A stretch of 64,000 nt of DNA from the NCBI RefSeq assembly GCF_006494775.1, contig NZ_CP041146.1:4216001-4280000 (forward strand), read 5' to 3'. The position numbers and the translations under genes are program-made. The stretch comes from Nocardioides humi. Lineage in GTDB: Bacteria; Actinomycetota; Actinomycetes; Propionibacteriales; Nocardioidaceae. Shown one piece after another: positions 18,581 to 27,120 of this stretch; position 1 is the first letter of the stretch, and every line of letters begins with the position of its first letter. The notes under the pieces were generated by a model. The model searched no databases, was not told the origin of the DNA, and saw only the letters and a program-made list of their open reading frames with translations.

Positions 18581-19642
18581 GTGGCTGACAACGCCTACGC
18601 CCGCGCCGGCGTCGACATCGAGGCCGCGGACCGCGCCGTCGACCTGATGAAGGAGTGGGTCGAGAAGGCGCGTCGCCCCGAGATGCTCGGCGGCCTCGGC
18701 GGCTTCGCCGGCCTCTTCGACGCGAGCGCGCTGACGTCGTACCGGAAGCCGCTGCTCGCCACCTCGACCGACGGCGTCGGCACCAAGGTCGCGGTCGCGC
18801 AGCTGATGGACAAGCACGACACGATCGGCTTCGACCTGGTCGGCATGGTCGTCGACGACCTCGTCGTGTGCGGGGCCGAGCCGCTGTTCATGACCGACTA
18901 CATCGCCACCGGCAAGGTCGTCCCCGAGCGGATCGCCGCGATCGTCAAGGGCATCGCCGAGGCCTGCGTCGAGGCCGGCTGCGCGCTGGTCGGCGGCGAG
19001 ACCGCCGAGCACCCCGGCCTGCTCGACCCGGACGAGTACGACGTCGCCGGCGCCACCACCGGCGTGGTCGAGGCCGACGACCTGCTCGGTCCCGGTCGGG
19101 TGCGTCCCGGCGACGTGGTGCTCGCGATGGCCGCCAGCGGCCTGCACTCCAACGGCTACTCCCTGGCCCGGCACGTGTTCTTCACCCAGGCCGGCTGGAC
19201 CGTCGACCGCCACGTCGAGGAGCTCGGCCGCACCCTCGGCGAGGAGCTGCTCGAGCCCACCCGGCTCTACACCAAGCCCTGCCTCGCGATCGCGCGCGAG
19301 ACCGAGACCCACGCGATGGCCCACGTCACCGGCGGCGGCCTCGCCAACAACCTCGCCCGGGTGATGCCGCCCGAGCTCAAGGCCACCCTCGACCGCGCCA
19401 CCTGGACCCCCGCCCCCGTCTTCGACCTGGTCCGCCGCCTCGGCGACGTCGCCCAGCCCGACCTCGAGGCCACCCTCAACTGCGGCGTCGGCATGGTCGC
19501 CCTCGTCGCGCCCTCCGCCGCCGCCGCCGCCCTGGCCCGCCTGGCCGAGCTCGGCATCGACTCCTGGGTGGCCGGCGAGGTCGCCGTCGACCCCGCGCAG
19601 AAGGGCACCGTCGAGCTGGTCGGCCAGCACCCCGGCTGGTGA
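18581..19642 (+). CDS. purM: Phosphoribosylformylglycinamidine cyclo-ligase PurM
   Basis: AIR synthase, 353 residues, which closes the imidazole ring of FGAM using ATP. It starts at the GTG at 18581 (VADNAYARAGVDIEAADRAV) with GGAG upstream. Family motifs: LLATSTDGVGTKVAVAQ, MVVDDLVVCGAEPLFMTDYI, VGGETAEHPGL, HSNGYSLAR, AHVTGGGLANNLARV and LNCGVGMVALV. It lies 10 bp after purF and is followed by a DUF3073 gene, the usual actinobacterial order. Confidence 0.97.
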   Translation: MADNAYARAGVDIEAADRAVDLMKEWVEKARRPEMLGGLGGFAGLFDASALTSYRKPLLATSTDGVGTKVAVAQLMDKHDTIGFDLVGMVVDDLVVCGAEPLFMTDYIATGKVVPERIAAIVKGIAEACVEAGCALVGGETAEHPGLLDPDEYDVAGATTGVVEADDLLGPGRVRPGDVVLAMAASGLHSNGYSLARHVFFTQAGWTVDRHVEELGRTLGEELLEPTRLYTKPCLAIARETETHAMAHVTGGGLANNLARVMPPELKATLDRATWTPAPVFDLVRRLGDVAQPDLEATLNCGVGMVALVAPSAAAAALARLAELGIDSWVAGEVAVDPAQKGTVELVGQHPGW

Positions 19643-19785
19643 CGTCGGCCTCACGCTCCGGCGTGGCGTCGTCCCCGGCGTGCGGGAACAGCCACCGGCC
19701 ATGTACCGTTGGACCCACGAGACTCTGATTCAGCAGTCCGGGGCCCGGAGGGCACCCGGCCAAGTGTGCGAGGGGGCTGGACCCT

Positions 19786-19968
19786 ATGGGCCGCGGCCGA
19801 GCGAAAGCCAAGCAGACCAAGGTCGCGCGCGACCTGAAGTACCGCACTCACGACACGGATCTCAGCGCTCTCGCGCGTGAGCTCCACGGTGAGCCGGTCG
19901 ACCGGGAAGAGGCGGCGCCCGACGACGCCGACCTCGACAAGTGGTCGGACTACGCCGACCGCGACTGA
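19786..19968 (+). CDS. DUF3073 small protein
   Basis: A 60-residue acidic/basic protein beginning MGRGRAKAKQTKVARDLKYR and ending in DLDKWSDYADRD, the full signature of DUF3073, a family found in actinobacteria downstream of purM. A GAGGGGG Shine-Dalgarno lies 10-16 nt before the ATG. The function is unknown. Its last 19 bp overlap the 3' end of the convergent gene at 19950-21290. Confidence 0.9.
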   Translation: MGRGRAKAKQTKVARDLKYRTHDTDLSALARELHGEPVDREEAAPDDADLDKWSDYADRD

Positions 19969-21290
19969 CGCGGCACCTCACGCATCACCACGACATCCCC
20001 GTGGGTGCCGTAGCCGGCCAGCCTGCCGCCGTACCGATGCCCGTCGAAGGTCACCAGCCGCCACGCGTCGCCCGGCACGCCCGGGTCGGGCGGGACGACG
20101 GTCGGCCACGGGATGTTGGTGGGGTACGGCGCGGCCAGGGTGCCGACCTCGCGTAGGGCGGTGTCGAACACCGGGAACCGGCCACGGACCGTCCGGCGGT
20201 TGTCCCTGCCGTCGCTGGCGAGCACCTTCCAGTCCTCGCCGACGCGGAGCAGGGTGGTGCCCTCGGTCGCGCGCCGGTCGGTCGCCGCGCCCCGCAGCGC
20301 GAGGTGGTCGAGGGTCGGGCCGGCGGCGAGCACCGGGTGGAAGTCGAAGAACCTGCGGGCGCTGACGTAGCCGACCAGCCAGCCGCCGGTTCCGTCCGTC
20401 CCACCGACCCGCACCAGGTGCGGGTCCCACATGCCGACGCTCGGGCCGTCGGCGGGCAGGTCGAGCCGCCGGGTGGGCAGCACGTGCTGACCACGGGTCA
20501 GGTCGGCGGCCGACTCGGCGAGCGTGATCCCGAGCGCGCCGGGGACCCGGTCCGCCTTCCGTGCGGGGAAGTCCGACCAGGTGCTCGTGGCGACCAGCCA
20601 GCGCTCGCCGTCGCGGACCAGGTGCGTGGCGTGGTCGCCGTACACGCCCGGCCGGTCGGGCCGCTCGAAGAACAGGTCGCTGCGCCAGGCGAGCTCGCCG
20701 GCGGGGGAGAGCGACCACACCGACGTGTGCGCGGTGTCGAAGAACCCCGGCCCGGCGCTGGTGGCGGTGAGCAGCACGTCCCCCTCCGCCGTCCGGTACG
20801 GCGACCCGTCGGCGTGCGACACCAGCCGGATGTCGCGCAGTCCCAGCTGGCCGAACGCCCCGGCGCGCACGTCGTCGACCCCGCCCGAGGCCTCCCACGT
20901 CAGCCCGGCCAGCCACTCCGGGTCCCGGGTGTCGGGGCCGCCGGCCTCGCGCAGGTCGATCCGCCCCCGCACGACCCAGGCGTCCCCCTCGAGGGTCAGC
21001 ACCGCGAGATGGCTCCCGGTCAGCGTGAGACCGAGCCGCAGCGGCGGCGTCGCCACCCGTCCGTACCGCCGGCTGCGCACCGCCTGCTCGCCCACACGCA
21101 GCGACGCCCGGCCGTCCTCGAGCCGGACCGCCAGCCGGGTCCCGTCCGGGCCGGCCAGCCTCAGCTCCGCCGCGGCACCGGTCAGCCCGGCCTCGACCGC
21201 CCCGAACGGCGCGCGCAGCGGGAACGTGTCGGGCGCCGCCACCAGCGCCACGGGCCGGTGGCGGGCGACGATCTCGAAGCGCGGCAGCAC
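19950..21290 (-). CDS. Uncharacterised beta-rich protein, possible GH43/32-like propeller
   Basis: Soluble protein of 446 residues with no signal peptide. It has recurring beta-strand/turn segments typical of a propeller or sandwich: FFDTAHTSVWSLSPAGELAW, VYGDHATHLVRDGERWLVAT, and the GMWDPHLVRVGG segment reminiscent of the WxxxP/DPH motifs of clan GH-F/GH-J hydrolases. Conserved acidic residues around these could be catalytic, but the match is too weak to assign enzyme activity. It converges on and overlaps the DUF3073 gene and is divergent from the SPFH gene. Confidence is high for the gene, low for function. Confidence 0.6.
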   Translation of the reverse strand: MLPRFEIVARHRPVALVAAPDTFPLRAPFGAVEAGLTGAAAELRLAGPDGTRLAVRLEDGRASLRVGEQAVRSRRYGRVATPPLRLGLTLTGSHLAVLTLEGDAWVVRGRIDLREAGGPDTRDPEWLAGLTWEASGGVDDVRAGAFGQLGLRDIRLVSHADGSPYRTAEGDVLLTATSAGPGFFDTAHTSVWSLSPAGELAWRSDLFFERPDRPGVYGDHATHLVRDGERWLVATSTWSDFPARKADRVPGALGITLAESAADLTRGQHVLPTRRLDLPADGPSVGMWDPHLVRVGGTDGTGGWLVGYVSARRFFDFHPVLAAGPTLDHLALRGAATDRRATEGTTLLRVGEDWKVLASDGRDNRRTVRGRFPVFDTALREVGTLAAPYPTNIPWPTVVPPDPGVPGDAWRLVTFDGHRYGGRLAGYGTHGDVVVMREVPRQSRSA

Positions 21291-21376
21291 GCGCGCACCC
21301 TACGCGGCATGGTCGCGTTCCTGCCCGGCCACCTCCCACGGTCGGCGCGCGGGACGCGGCTGCCAGAATCTGGCCC

Positions 21377-22300
21377 ATGTCCGCCCTGGTCCTGACCGTC
21401 CTGCTCCTCCTCGGGGCGCTCGCCCTCGCCGTCACCGCACCGCGCCTGCGCCTGCGGCGCTGGATGGCCGTGGTGCCCGCCCTGCTGGGCGTCGTGGTGC
21501 TGGTGTCCTCCGCCACCACCATCGTCGAGGCCAAGAACGTCGGCGTGGTCACCACCTTCGGCAAGCCGCGGGCCGCGTTCGGGCCCGGCCTGCACCTGAA
21601 GGCGCCGTGGGAGAAGGTCACCGAGCTCGACGGCACCATCCAGACCCAGGAGTACTCCGGCGACGGGTGCATCCGGGTCCGCATCGGCGACGGCACGACG
21701 GCCTGCGTCACCACGACCATCCGGTGGCGGATCGTCGGGGAGAAGGCCGACGAGATCTACTCGTCGTACCGCTCCGACGACGTCAACGCCAACGTCCGCA
21801 AGGCGCTGGTCTCCACGGTCTTCAAGGCAGCCGTCAACCAGGTCCTGGGCGGCTACGACCCCACCGAGGAGATCCGGGTCATCGACCCGACCGCCGAGAA
21901 CGCCGCCGACGCGGACTTCGCGCCGGACTACGACGCCATGGCCGCCGAGATCGGGGAGTCGATGAGCGCGCGAGTGACCGCCGGCGGCAGCCTGATCCGG
22001 GTCGAGACGATCACCCTCTCCTACCTGGAGCTCAGCCAGACCACCCAGAAGAAGATCAACGACTTCCAGGCCGAGGTCGCCAACACCCAGGTCGCCCTCC
22101 AGCGCAAGGCCACCGCCGAGGCGCAGGCCGCCGCCAACAAGGCGCTCGCCGAGTCGGTCAGCCAGGACCCCAACGTGCTCGTGTCGCGCTGCCTCGACAC
22201 GCTGCAGCTGATGGTCGAGGACAAGCAGCCCGTCCCCGCCGGCTTCTCGTGCTGGCCGGGCGGCGGATCGGCGGTCGTGCTGCCGCAGGCGAGCCGCTGA
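21377..22300 (+). CDS. SPFH/prohibitin-domain membrane protein
   Basis: A 307-residue protein with two N-terminal hydrophobic segments (about 3-20 and 29-48), then an SPFH domain: TIVEAKNVGVVTTFGKPRAA, GPGLHLKAPWEKV, and a helical stretch with AQAAANKALAESVSQDPNV. The family forms membrane-bound oligomers that organise lipid microdomains. The C-terminal cysteines in SRCLDTL and FSCWPG may form a disulfide. The ATG at 21377 has no obvious Shine-Dalgarno. It shows no operon partner. Confidence 0.85.
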   Translation: MSALVLTVLLLLGALALAVTAPRLRLRRWMAVVPALLGVVVLVSSATTIVEAKNVGVVTTFGKPRAAFGPGLHLKAPWEKVTELDGTIQTQEYSGDGCIRVRIGDGTTACVTTTIRWRIVGEKADEIYSSYRSDDVNANVRKALVSTVFKAAVNQVLGGYDPTEEIRVIDPTAENAADADFAPDYDAMAAEIGESMSARVTAGGSLIRVETITLSYLELSQTTQKKINDFQAEVANTQVALQRKATAEAQAAANKALAESVSQDPNVLVSRCLDTLQLMVEDKQPVPAGFSCWPGGGSAVVLPQASR

Positions 22301-22307
22301 GCATCGG

Positions 22308-23045
22308 TCAGGCGAGCTCGAGCCGGCCCTCCTTCAGGGTGACGCCGGTCGCCTGCAGCTGGCGTGCGCCGCGTACGAGGGAGGCGATGGTGCGGGCGGC
22401 GGTCGCGTGGTCGAGCCCGTGCGGCGGGTGGATGTTGGAGACGCAGTTGCGGGCCGAGTCCGGTGTGCCCGGCCGGGGCGCCCAGGTCAGGTAGGCGCCG
22501 AGGCTGTCCGCCGTGGTCAGCCCGGGCCGCTCGCCGATCAGCACCAGCGTGAGCCGTGCCCCCCACGCCGCGCCGACGTGGTCGGCGAGCGCCACCCGGG
22601 CCTGGGAGGCGACCACCGGGGGCGCCCAGCGGGTGCCCGGCAGCAGCGGCAACAGCTCCCGCAGCACGCCCGCGGCGTGCCGCTGCACGGCGGTGGCGCT
22701 CAGGCCGTCGGCGAGGACGACCACGATGTCCGCGCCCGGCTCGGCCGGCGGCAGCGGGTCGCGGAGCCGGCGCCCCAGGTCCGGCCGGGTGAGGTACGTC
22801 GCCCGGTCGGGCGCCGCGGAGGCGACGAGCACCGGCTCCGTGAGGCCCGGGACGGCGGCGAGGTCGGCGACGAGCGCCGGGACGTCGAGGGGCGTATGCA
22901 CGGCGTCGCGCGCGGCCGCGTGGGCGCTCGCGAACTCCAGCCGCTCACGGGTGCCGGGCGCCTCGCCGTGCCGGGACTGCCCGATCCGGGCCGGGGTGTG
23001 GGCGCGCAGCGCCGTCCAGAAGTCGCTCCCTGCGGGCCGGCTCAT
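22308..23045 (-). CDS. eutC: Ethanolamine ammonia-lyase small subunit EutC
   Basis: Small subunit (245 residues) of the adenosylcobalamin-dependent enzyme that splits ethanolamine into acetaldehyde and ammonia. Family segments are LRAHTPARIGQSRHGEAPGT, FASAHAAARDAVHTPLD, SDRATYLTRPDLGRRL-like VASAAPDRATYLTRPDLGR, VVVLADGLSATAVQRHA, IGERPGLTTADSLGAYLTW and NCVSNIHPPHGL. The ATG at 23045 overlaps the eutB stop by 4 bp, so translation is coupled. Confidence 0.96.
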   Translation of the reverse strand: MSRPAGSDFWTALRAHTPARIGQSRHGEAPGTRERLEFASAHAAARDAVHTPLDVPALVADLAAVPGLTEPVLVASAAPDRATYLTRPDLGRRLRDPLPPAEPGADIVVVLADGLSATAVQRHAAGVLRELLPLLPGTRWAPPVVASQARVALADHVGAAWGARLTLVLIGERPGLTTADSLGAYLTWAPRPGTPDSARNCVSNIHPPHGLDHATAARTIASLVRGARQLQATGVTLKEGRLELA

Positions 23046-24442
23046 ACGAGCTCCCGCAGGAGGCTGCGGGCGGGATCGACCGGGCGGATGCCGCCGTCCT
23101 CCGCGAGCAGGCCGACCCGCTCCAGCCAGGCCTCGAACTCCGGCGCCGGCCGCTTGCCGCCGATGCGGCGCGCGTAGAGGGCGTCGTGGTAGCTCGTCGA
23201 CTGGTAGCCGAGCATCACGTCGTCGGCCCCGGGCACGGTGATCACGAAGCTGCATCCGGCCGCCACCAGCAGTGTCAGCAGCGTGTCGGTGTCGTCCGAG
23301 TCGGCCTCGGCGTGGTTGGTGTAGCAGACGTCGACCCCCATCGGGACCCCGAGCAGCTTGCCACAGAAGTGGTCCTCCAGGCCGGCGCGGACGATCTGCT
23401 TGCCGTCGTAGAGGTACTCCGGGCCGATGAAGCCGACCACCGTGTTGACCAGGAAGGGGTCGAAGGCCCGCGCGACGGCGTACGCCCGGGCCTCGAGCGT
23501 CTGCTGGTCGACGGGACGGCCGCCCGTGCCGTGGTGCGCGCCGGCGGAGAGCGCCGAGCCCTGACCGGTCTCGAAGTACATCACCTGTCCGCCGACCTCG
23601 CCGCGGGCGAGCGAGAGGGCGGCCTCCCGGCCCTCGGCGAGGACGGCGAGATCGACGCCGAAGCCGGCGTTCGCGGCCTCGGTGCCGGCGATCGACTGGA
23701 ACACCAGGTCCACCGGCTCACCCGCGGCGACCAGGTCGATGGTGGTCGTGACGTGCGTCAGCACGCAGGACTGGGTGGGGATCTCGTAGCGCTGCCGCAC
23801 GTCGTCGAGCAGCCGGAGCAGGCGGGCGACCGTCTCGGGGTTGTCGGAGGCGGGGTTGATCCCGATCACCGCGTCCCCGCAGCCCAAGAGGAGGCCGTCG
23901 AGCACCGCCGCGGCGACGCCGGCGGGATCGTCGGTGGGGTGGTTGGGCTGCAGCCGGGTGGCCAGCCGCCCCGAGAGGCCCACGGTCGAGCGGAAGCCGG
24001 TCACCACCTCCGTCGCCGCGCCGACGGCGATGAGCTCCTGGTTGCGCATCAGCTTGCTGGCCGCCGCCACCATCTCCGGCGTCAGGCCCGCCGCGACGGC
24101 GGCGAGCGCGGACGAGGCCCCGGGGCCGGCGGCGGTGGCGAGCAGCCACTCCCGCAGGCCCCCGACGGTCAGGTGCTGCAGCGGCGCGAACGCGAGCCGG
24201 TCGTGGCCGTCGAGGATCAGCCGGGTCACCTCGTCGGTCTCGTACGGCACGACCGGCTCCTCGAGGAAGGCCGTCAGCGGTACGTCGGCCAGCGCCCACT
24301 GGGCCGCCGCCCGCTCCGCGGCGGACTCCGCGGCACATCCCGCGAGGACGTCGCCCGAGCGCGCGGGCGACGCCTTGCCGAGCACCTCCACCAGCGAGGA
24401 GAAGGTGTACGACCGGCCTCGGGCCTGGTGCGCGTACCTCAC
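23042..24442 (-). CDS. eutB: Ethanolamine ammonia-lyase large subunit EutB
   Basis: Catalytic TIM-barrel subunit, 466 residues, full length. It starts MRYAHQARGRSYTFSSLVEV. Recognisable active-site regions are LMRNQELIAVGAA, ATRLQPNHPTDD, GINPASDNPETVARLL, CVLTHVTTTIDL, GQVMYFETGQGSALSAGAHH and DVCYTNHAEADSDDTD. Only eutBC is present: no reactivase (eutA), shell proteins, aldehyde dehydrogenase or ethanolamine permease is in the window. Acetaldehyde is therefore probably handled by enzymes elsewhere. The upstream divergent region carries an inverted pair of operator-like sites. Confidence 0.97.
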   Translation of the reverse strand: MRYAHQARGRSYTFSSLVEVLGKASPARSGDVLAGCAAESAAERAAAQWALADVPLTAFLEEPVVPYETDEVTRLILDGHDRLAFAPLQHLTVGGLREWLLATAAGPGASSALAAVAAGLTPEMVAAASKLMRNQELIAVGAATEVVTGFRSTVGLSGRLATRLQPNHPTDDPAGVAAAVLDGLLLGCGDAVIGINPASDNPETVARLLRLLDDVRQRYEIPTQSCVLTHVTTTIDLVAAGEPVDLVFQSIAGTEAANAGFGVDLAVLAEGREAALSLARGEVGGQVMYFETGQGSALSAGAHHGTGGRPVDQQTLEARAYAVARAFDPFLVNTVVGFIGPEYLYDGKQIVRAGLEDHFCGKLLGVPMGVDVCYTNHAEADSDDTDTLLTLLVAAGCSFVITVPGADDVMLGYQSTSYHDALYARRIGGKRPAPEFEAWLERVGLLAEDGGIRPVDPARSLLRELV

Positions 24443-24508
24443 GCCGGCTCCCTTCGTCGTGGGTCCACGGACCGGCCAGCGTAGGCCGGCCCGCCGGTCG
24501 GGCGCGTC

Positions 24509-24625
24509 GGTCGATCGACGTATCCCGCGGACAGCCTCCCGAGGACACCGTTACGGCGGACCGCTCCGTTCGTGAAGGTCTGGTTTCGCCCACGCTCGGG
24601 CGCCCCGCAGATACGTCAAACGACC
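24509..24625. promoter_or_regulatory. Inverted pair of 16-bp operator-like sites, eutB/SDR divergent region
   Basis: GGTCGATCGACGTATC at 24509-24524 and the inverse of GGTCGTTTGACGTATC at 24610-24625 match at 14 of 16 positions. They lie in the 267-bp region between eutB (minus) and the SDR operon (plus), one near each promoter. This is the arrangement expected for one regulator acting on both transcripts; the fusion regulator at 31697-33469 is the nearest candidate. Confidence 0.5.
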
Positions 24626-24709
24626 GACGCGCCGCCCCGCCCGGGCTTCCTACGGTCCTCGTCACCGCCGGGTGTGTGACCCGGACCGCACGACGAGGAA
24701 GCAGGACGC

Positions 24710-25429
24710 ATGGACAACCTGACGGGGCGCGTGGCGCTCGTGACCGGCGCCGCCCAGGGCATCGGGTACGCCGTCGCGACACGGCTGGCCGAGGCCGGGG
24801 CGCAGGTCGTGGCGACCGACGTGCGCGACCAGTCGGACCTCGGCGACCACATCGTGACCCGGTCGCACGACGTCACGTCCGCGCAGCGCTGGGCCGAGGT
24901 CGTCGGCGAGACCGTCGCGGAGCACGGCCGGCTCGACATCCTCGTCAACAACGCGGGCGTCTCCGGCTACGACCAGCTCCACGAGCTGCCGCTGGCCGAG
25001 TGGGAGCGGATCGTGGCGATCAACCAGACCGGCGTGCTGCTGGGCATGCAGGCCGCGCTCGGCCCGATGCGACAGCAGCGCTCGGGCGCGATCGTGAACA
25101 TCTCGTCGATCTGCGGCGCCACCTCGGTCCCGGGCGTCGCGGCGTACCACTCCTCGAAGCACGCCGTGCTGACGATGACGAAGAACGCCGCGGTGACCTA
25201 CGCCCGCGAGGGCATCCGCGCGAACGCCGTGCTCCCGGGCTGGATCCGCACCCCGCTGACCCTCGGCCAGACCGACGACCTCAACGAGGCCTTCCTCGAC
25301 GCCACGCCGATGGGCGCCGGCGGCGAGCCGGAGGACGTGGCCGACGCCGTCTGGTTCCTCGTGTCCGACCGCGCGCGGTTCATCACCGGGGTCGACCTGC
25401 CGGTCGACGGCGGCTACCTGGCCCGCTGA
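24710..25429 (+). CDS. Short-chain dehydrogenase/reductase (SDR)
   Basis: Classical SDR of 239 residues, first gene of an operon. The cofactor motif TGAAQGIG, the NNAG motif (LVNNAGVSGY), the catalytic Ser in NISSICGAT and the YHSSK Tyr/Lys pair are all present. The acidic residue after strand 2 (ATDVRD) suggests NAD(H) over NADP(H). It ends GVDLPVDGGYLAR, usual for the family. A GAGGAAG Shine-Dalgarno precedes the ATG. The alcohol or ketone substrate is unknown; context suggests a dedicated catabolic route shared with the next SDR. Confidence 0.9.
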   Translation: MDNLTGRVALVTGAAQGIGYAVATRLAEAGAQVVATDVRDQSDLGDHIVTRSHDVTSAQRWAEVVGETVAEHGRLDILVNNAGVSGYDQLHELPLAEWERIVAINQTGVLLGMQAALGPMRQQRSGAIVNISSICGATSVPGVAAYHSSKHAVLTMTKNAAVTYAREGIRANAVLPGWIRTPLTLGQTDDLNEAFLDATPMGAGGEPEDVADAVWFLVSDRARFITGVDLPVDGGYLAR

Positions 25430-25465
25430 CCCGCCCCGACACAGAACGGATCGAGAGAGAGCGAC

Positions 25466-26191
25466 ATGGACCGACTCAAGGACAAGGTGGCCGTGGTGAC
25501 CGGCGGCGCCGTCGGCATCGGCCTGGCCACCGCCCGGCTGTTCGCCGAGGAGGGCGCGACGGTCGTCGTCGCGGACCTGGAGAAGCCCGAGCAGGAGGTC
25601 GACGGCCCCGACCTGGAGTACGCCGAGCTGGACGTGACCGACGAGCACGCCTGGGCTCGGGTGGTCGACGAGGTCGTCGCCCGGCACGGCCGGCTCGACG
25701 TGCTGGTCAACAACGCGGGCGTCATCGACTACGCCGCGATCGACGCCGTCACCGCCGCGGACTGGGCGCGCGTGGTCGGCGTCGACCAGACCGGGGTCTT
25801 CCTCGGGATGCGCGCCGCGCTCGGGCCGATGCTCGCCCAGGGCTCGGGGTCGATCATCAACCTCTCCTCGGCCTGGGGCGTGGTCGGCTCGGAGGGCGTC
25901 GCGGCGTACCAGGCGGCCAAGGGCGGCGTGCGCGGCCTGACCCGCAACGGCGCGGTGACCTACGCGCGCCGCGGCGTCCGCGTGAACACGGTGATCCCCG
26001 GCTGGGTGACCACCCCGCTCACCGACGCGCAGCCCGCGGAGAAGAACGCCGAGGTGATCGCGCTGACACCGCTCGGCTACGGCGCCGAGCCCCGCGACAT
26101 CGCGTGGGGCTGCGTCTACCTCGCCAGCGACGAGTCCCGCTACGTGACCGGCAGCGAGCTGGTCATCGACGGCGGCCTGCTCGCCCAGTGA
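25466..26191 (+). CDS. Short-chain dehydrogenase/reductase (SDR), paralogue of preceding gene
   Basis: Second classical SDR (241 residues), 36 bp after the first and clearly related to it (both have INQTGV/VDQTGV, LGMxAALGPM and VTYAR segments). Motifs: TGGAVGIG, LVNNAGVIDY, catalytic Ser in NLSSAWGVV, YQAAK. ADLEKPE after strand 2 suggests NAD(H). Two tandem SDRs in one operon fit successive oxidation steps or opposite stereochemistry on related substrates (inference). Confidence 0.9.
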   Translation: MDRLKDKVAVVTGGAVGIGLATARLFAEEGATVVVADLEKPEQEVDGPDLEYAELDVTDEHAWARVVDEVVARHGRLDVLVNNAGVIDYAAIDAVTAADWARVVGVDQTGVFLGMRAALGPMLAQGSGSIINLSSAWGVVGSEGVAAYQAAKGGVRGLTRNGAVTYARRGVRVNTVIPGWVTTPLTDAQPAEKNAEVIALTPLGYGAEPRDIAWGCVYLASDESRYVTGSELVIDGGLLAQ

Positions 26192-26214
26192 CCGACCCGA
26201 CGAGAGGACATCCG

Positions 26215-27087
26215 ATGAGCCGCACCCTGACCGTGGCCGCCGCGCAGTTCGAGCTGCGCGAGGTCGACTCCTTCGACGCCTGGGCCGACCAGGTCCGGGC
26301 GCTGCTGGACCGGACGCCGCACGCGCGGGTGGTCGTCCTGCCCGAGCTGGTCACCGAGTCGCTGTTCACCACCGACCCCGGCTGGCGCGAGCACGAGATC
26401 GCCCAGCTCACCCGGATCGCCGAGCACACCGACGCCTACGTCGCGCTCTTCACCGAGGAGGCCGCGCGCCGCGGCCAGTGGATCCTGGCCGGCACCCACC
26501 TGGTGGCCACGCCCGGCGGGCACGAGAACGTCGCCTTCCTCTTCGGCCCCGGTGGCGAGGTCCACCGGCACGCCAAGACCCACATCTTCCCGGCCGAGGC
26601 CGACTGGGACACCGGCGAGGGCGACGAGCTCGCCGTGCACGAGATCGACGGCGTCACCGTGGGGATCGCGATCTGCTACGAGGCGGAGATCCCCGAGGTC
26701 TGCACGACGCTGACCGCGATGGGCGCCGAGGTGCTGCTGGTGCCGTCGTACACGTTCACCGAGGCGGGCTTCTGGCGGGTGCGGCACTGCGCCGCGGCCC
26801 GGGCGATCGAGAACCAGGTGTACGTCGTGCACTGCCCGACCGTCTCCCACCTGGACGCCCCGCTCGCGCCGGGCTGGGCGCGGGCCTCGGTGCTGTCGCC
26901 GTGCGACCTCGCCTTCCCCGCGAACGGGGTCCTCGCCGAGGCGCGCACCAACGAGCAGGACGCGATCGGCTACGAGCTCGACCTCGACCTGCTGGCCGAG
27001 AACCGGCGCACCGGCGCGGCCACGACCCACAAGGACCGCGGCCGGCGTCGCGATCTCTACGAGAAGTACGCCCACCTCACCCTCTGA
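26215..27087 (+). CDS. Nitrilase-superfamily carbon-nitrogen hydrolase (amidase)
   Basis: A 290-residue enzyme with the Glu-Lys-Cys triad of the nitrilase superfamily: E44 in VLPELV, K121 in AKTHIFP, and C154 in AICYEAEIPE. Length and the absence of extra domains fit an aliphatic amidase, N-carbamoyl hydrolase or omega-amidase branch more than a true nitrilase. The start is the ATG at 26215 with GAGAGGA upstream, 23 bp after the SDR stop. Next to the deacetylase-fold hydrolase, it may act on the ring-opened amide that enzyme produces (inference). Confidence 0.85.
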   Translation: MSRTLTVAAAQFELREVDSFDAWADQVRALLDRTPHARVVVLPELVTESLFTTDPGWREHEIAQLTRIAEHTDAYVALFTEEAARRGQWILAGTHLVATPGGHENVAFLFGPGGEVHRHAKTHIFPAEADWDTGEGDELAVHEIDGVTVGIAICYEAEIPEVCTTLTAMGAEVLLVPSYTFTEAGFWRVRHCAAARAIENQVYVVHCPTVSHLDAPLAPGWARASVLSPCDLAFPANGVLAEARTNEQDAIGYELDLDLLAENRRTGAATTHKDRGRRRDLYEKYAHLTL

Positions 27088-27120
27088 CCCGAACCGCCCG
27101 AACCCCCAAGGAGCAACGCC

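Noticed and set aside
15514..18591. 1,025-codon minus-strand open frame opposite the oxidoreductase and purF
   Set aside because: The plus strand encodes two unmistakable enzymes here. The minus frame is Gly/Ala/Arg/Val-rich shadow sequence.
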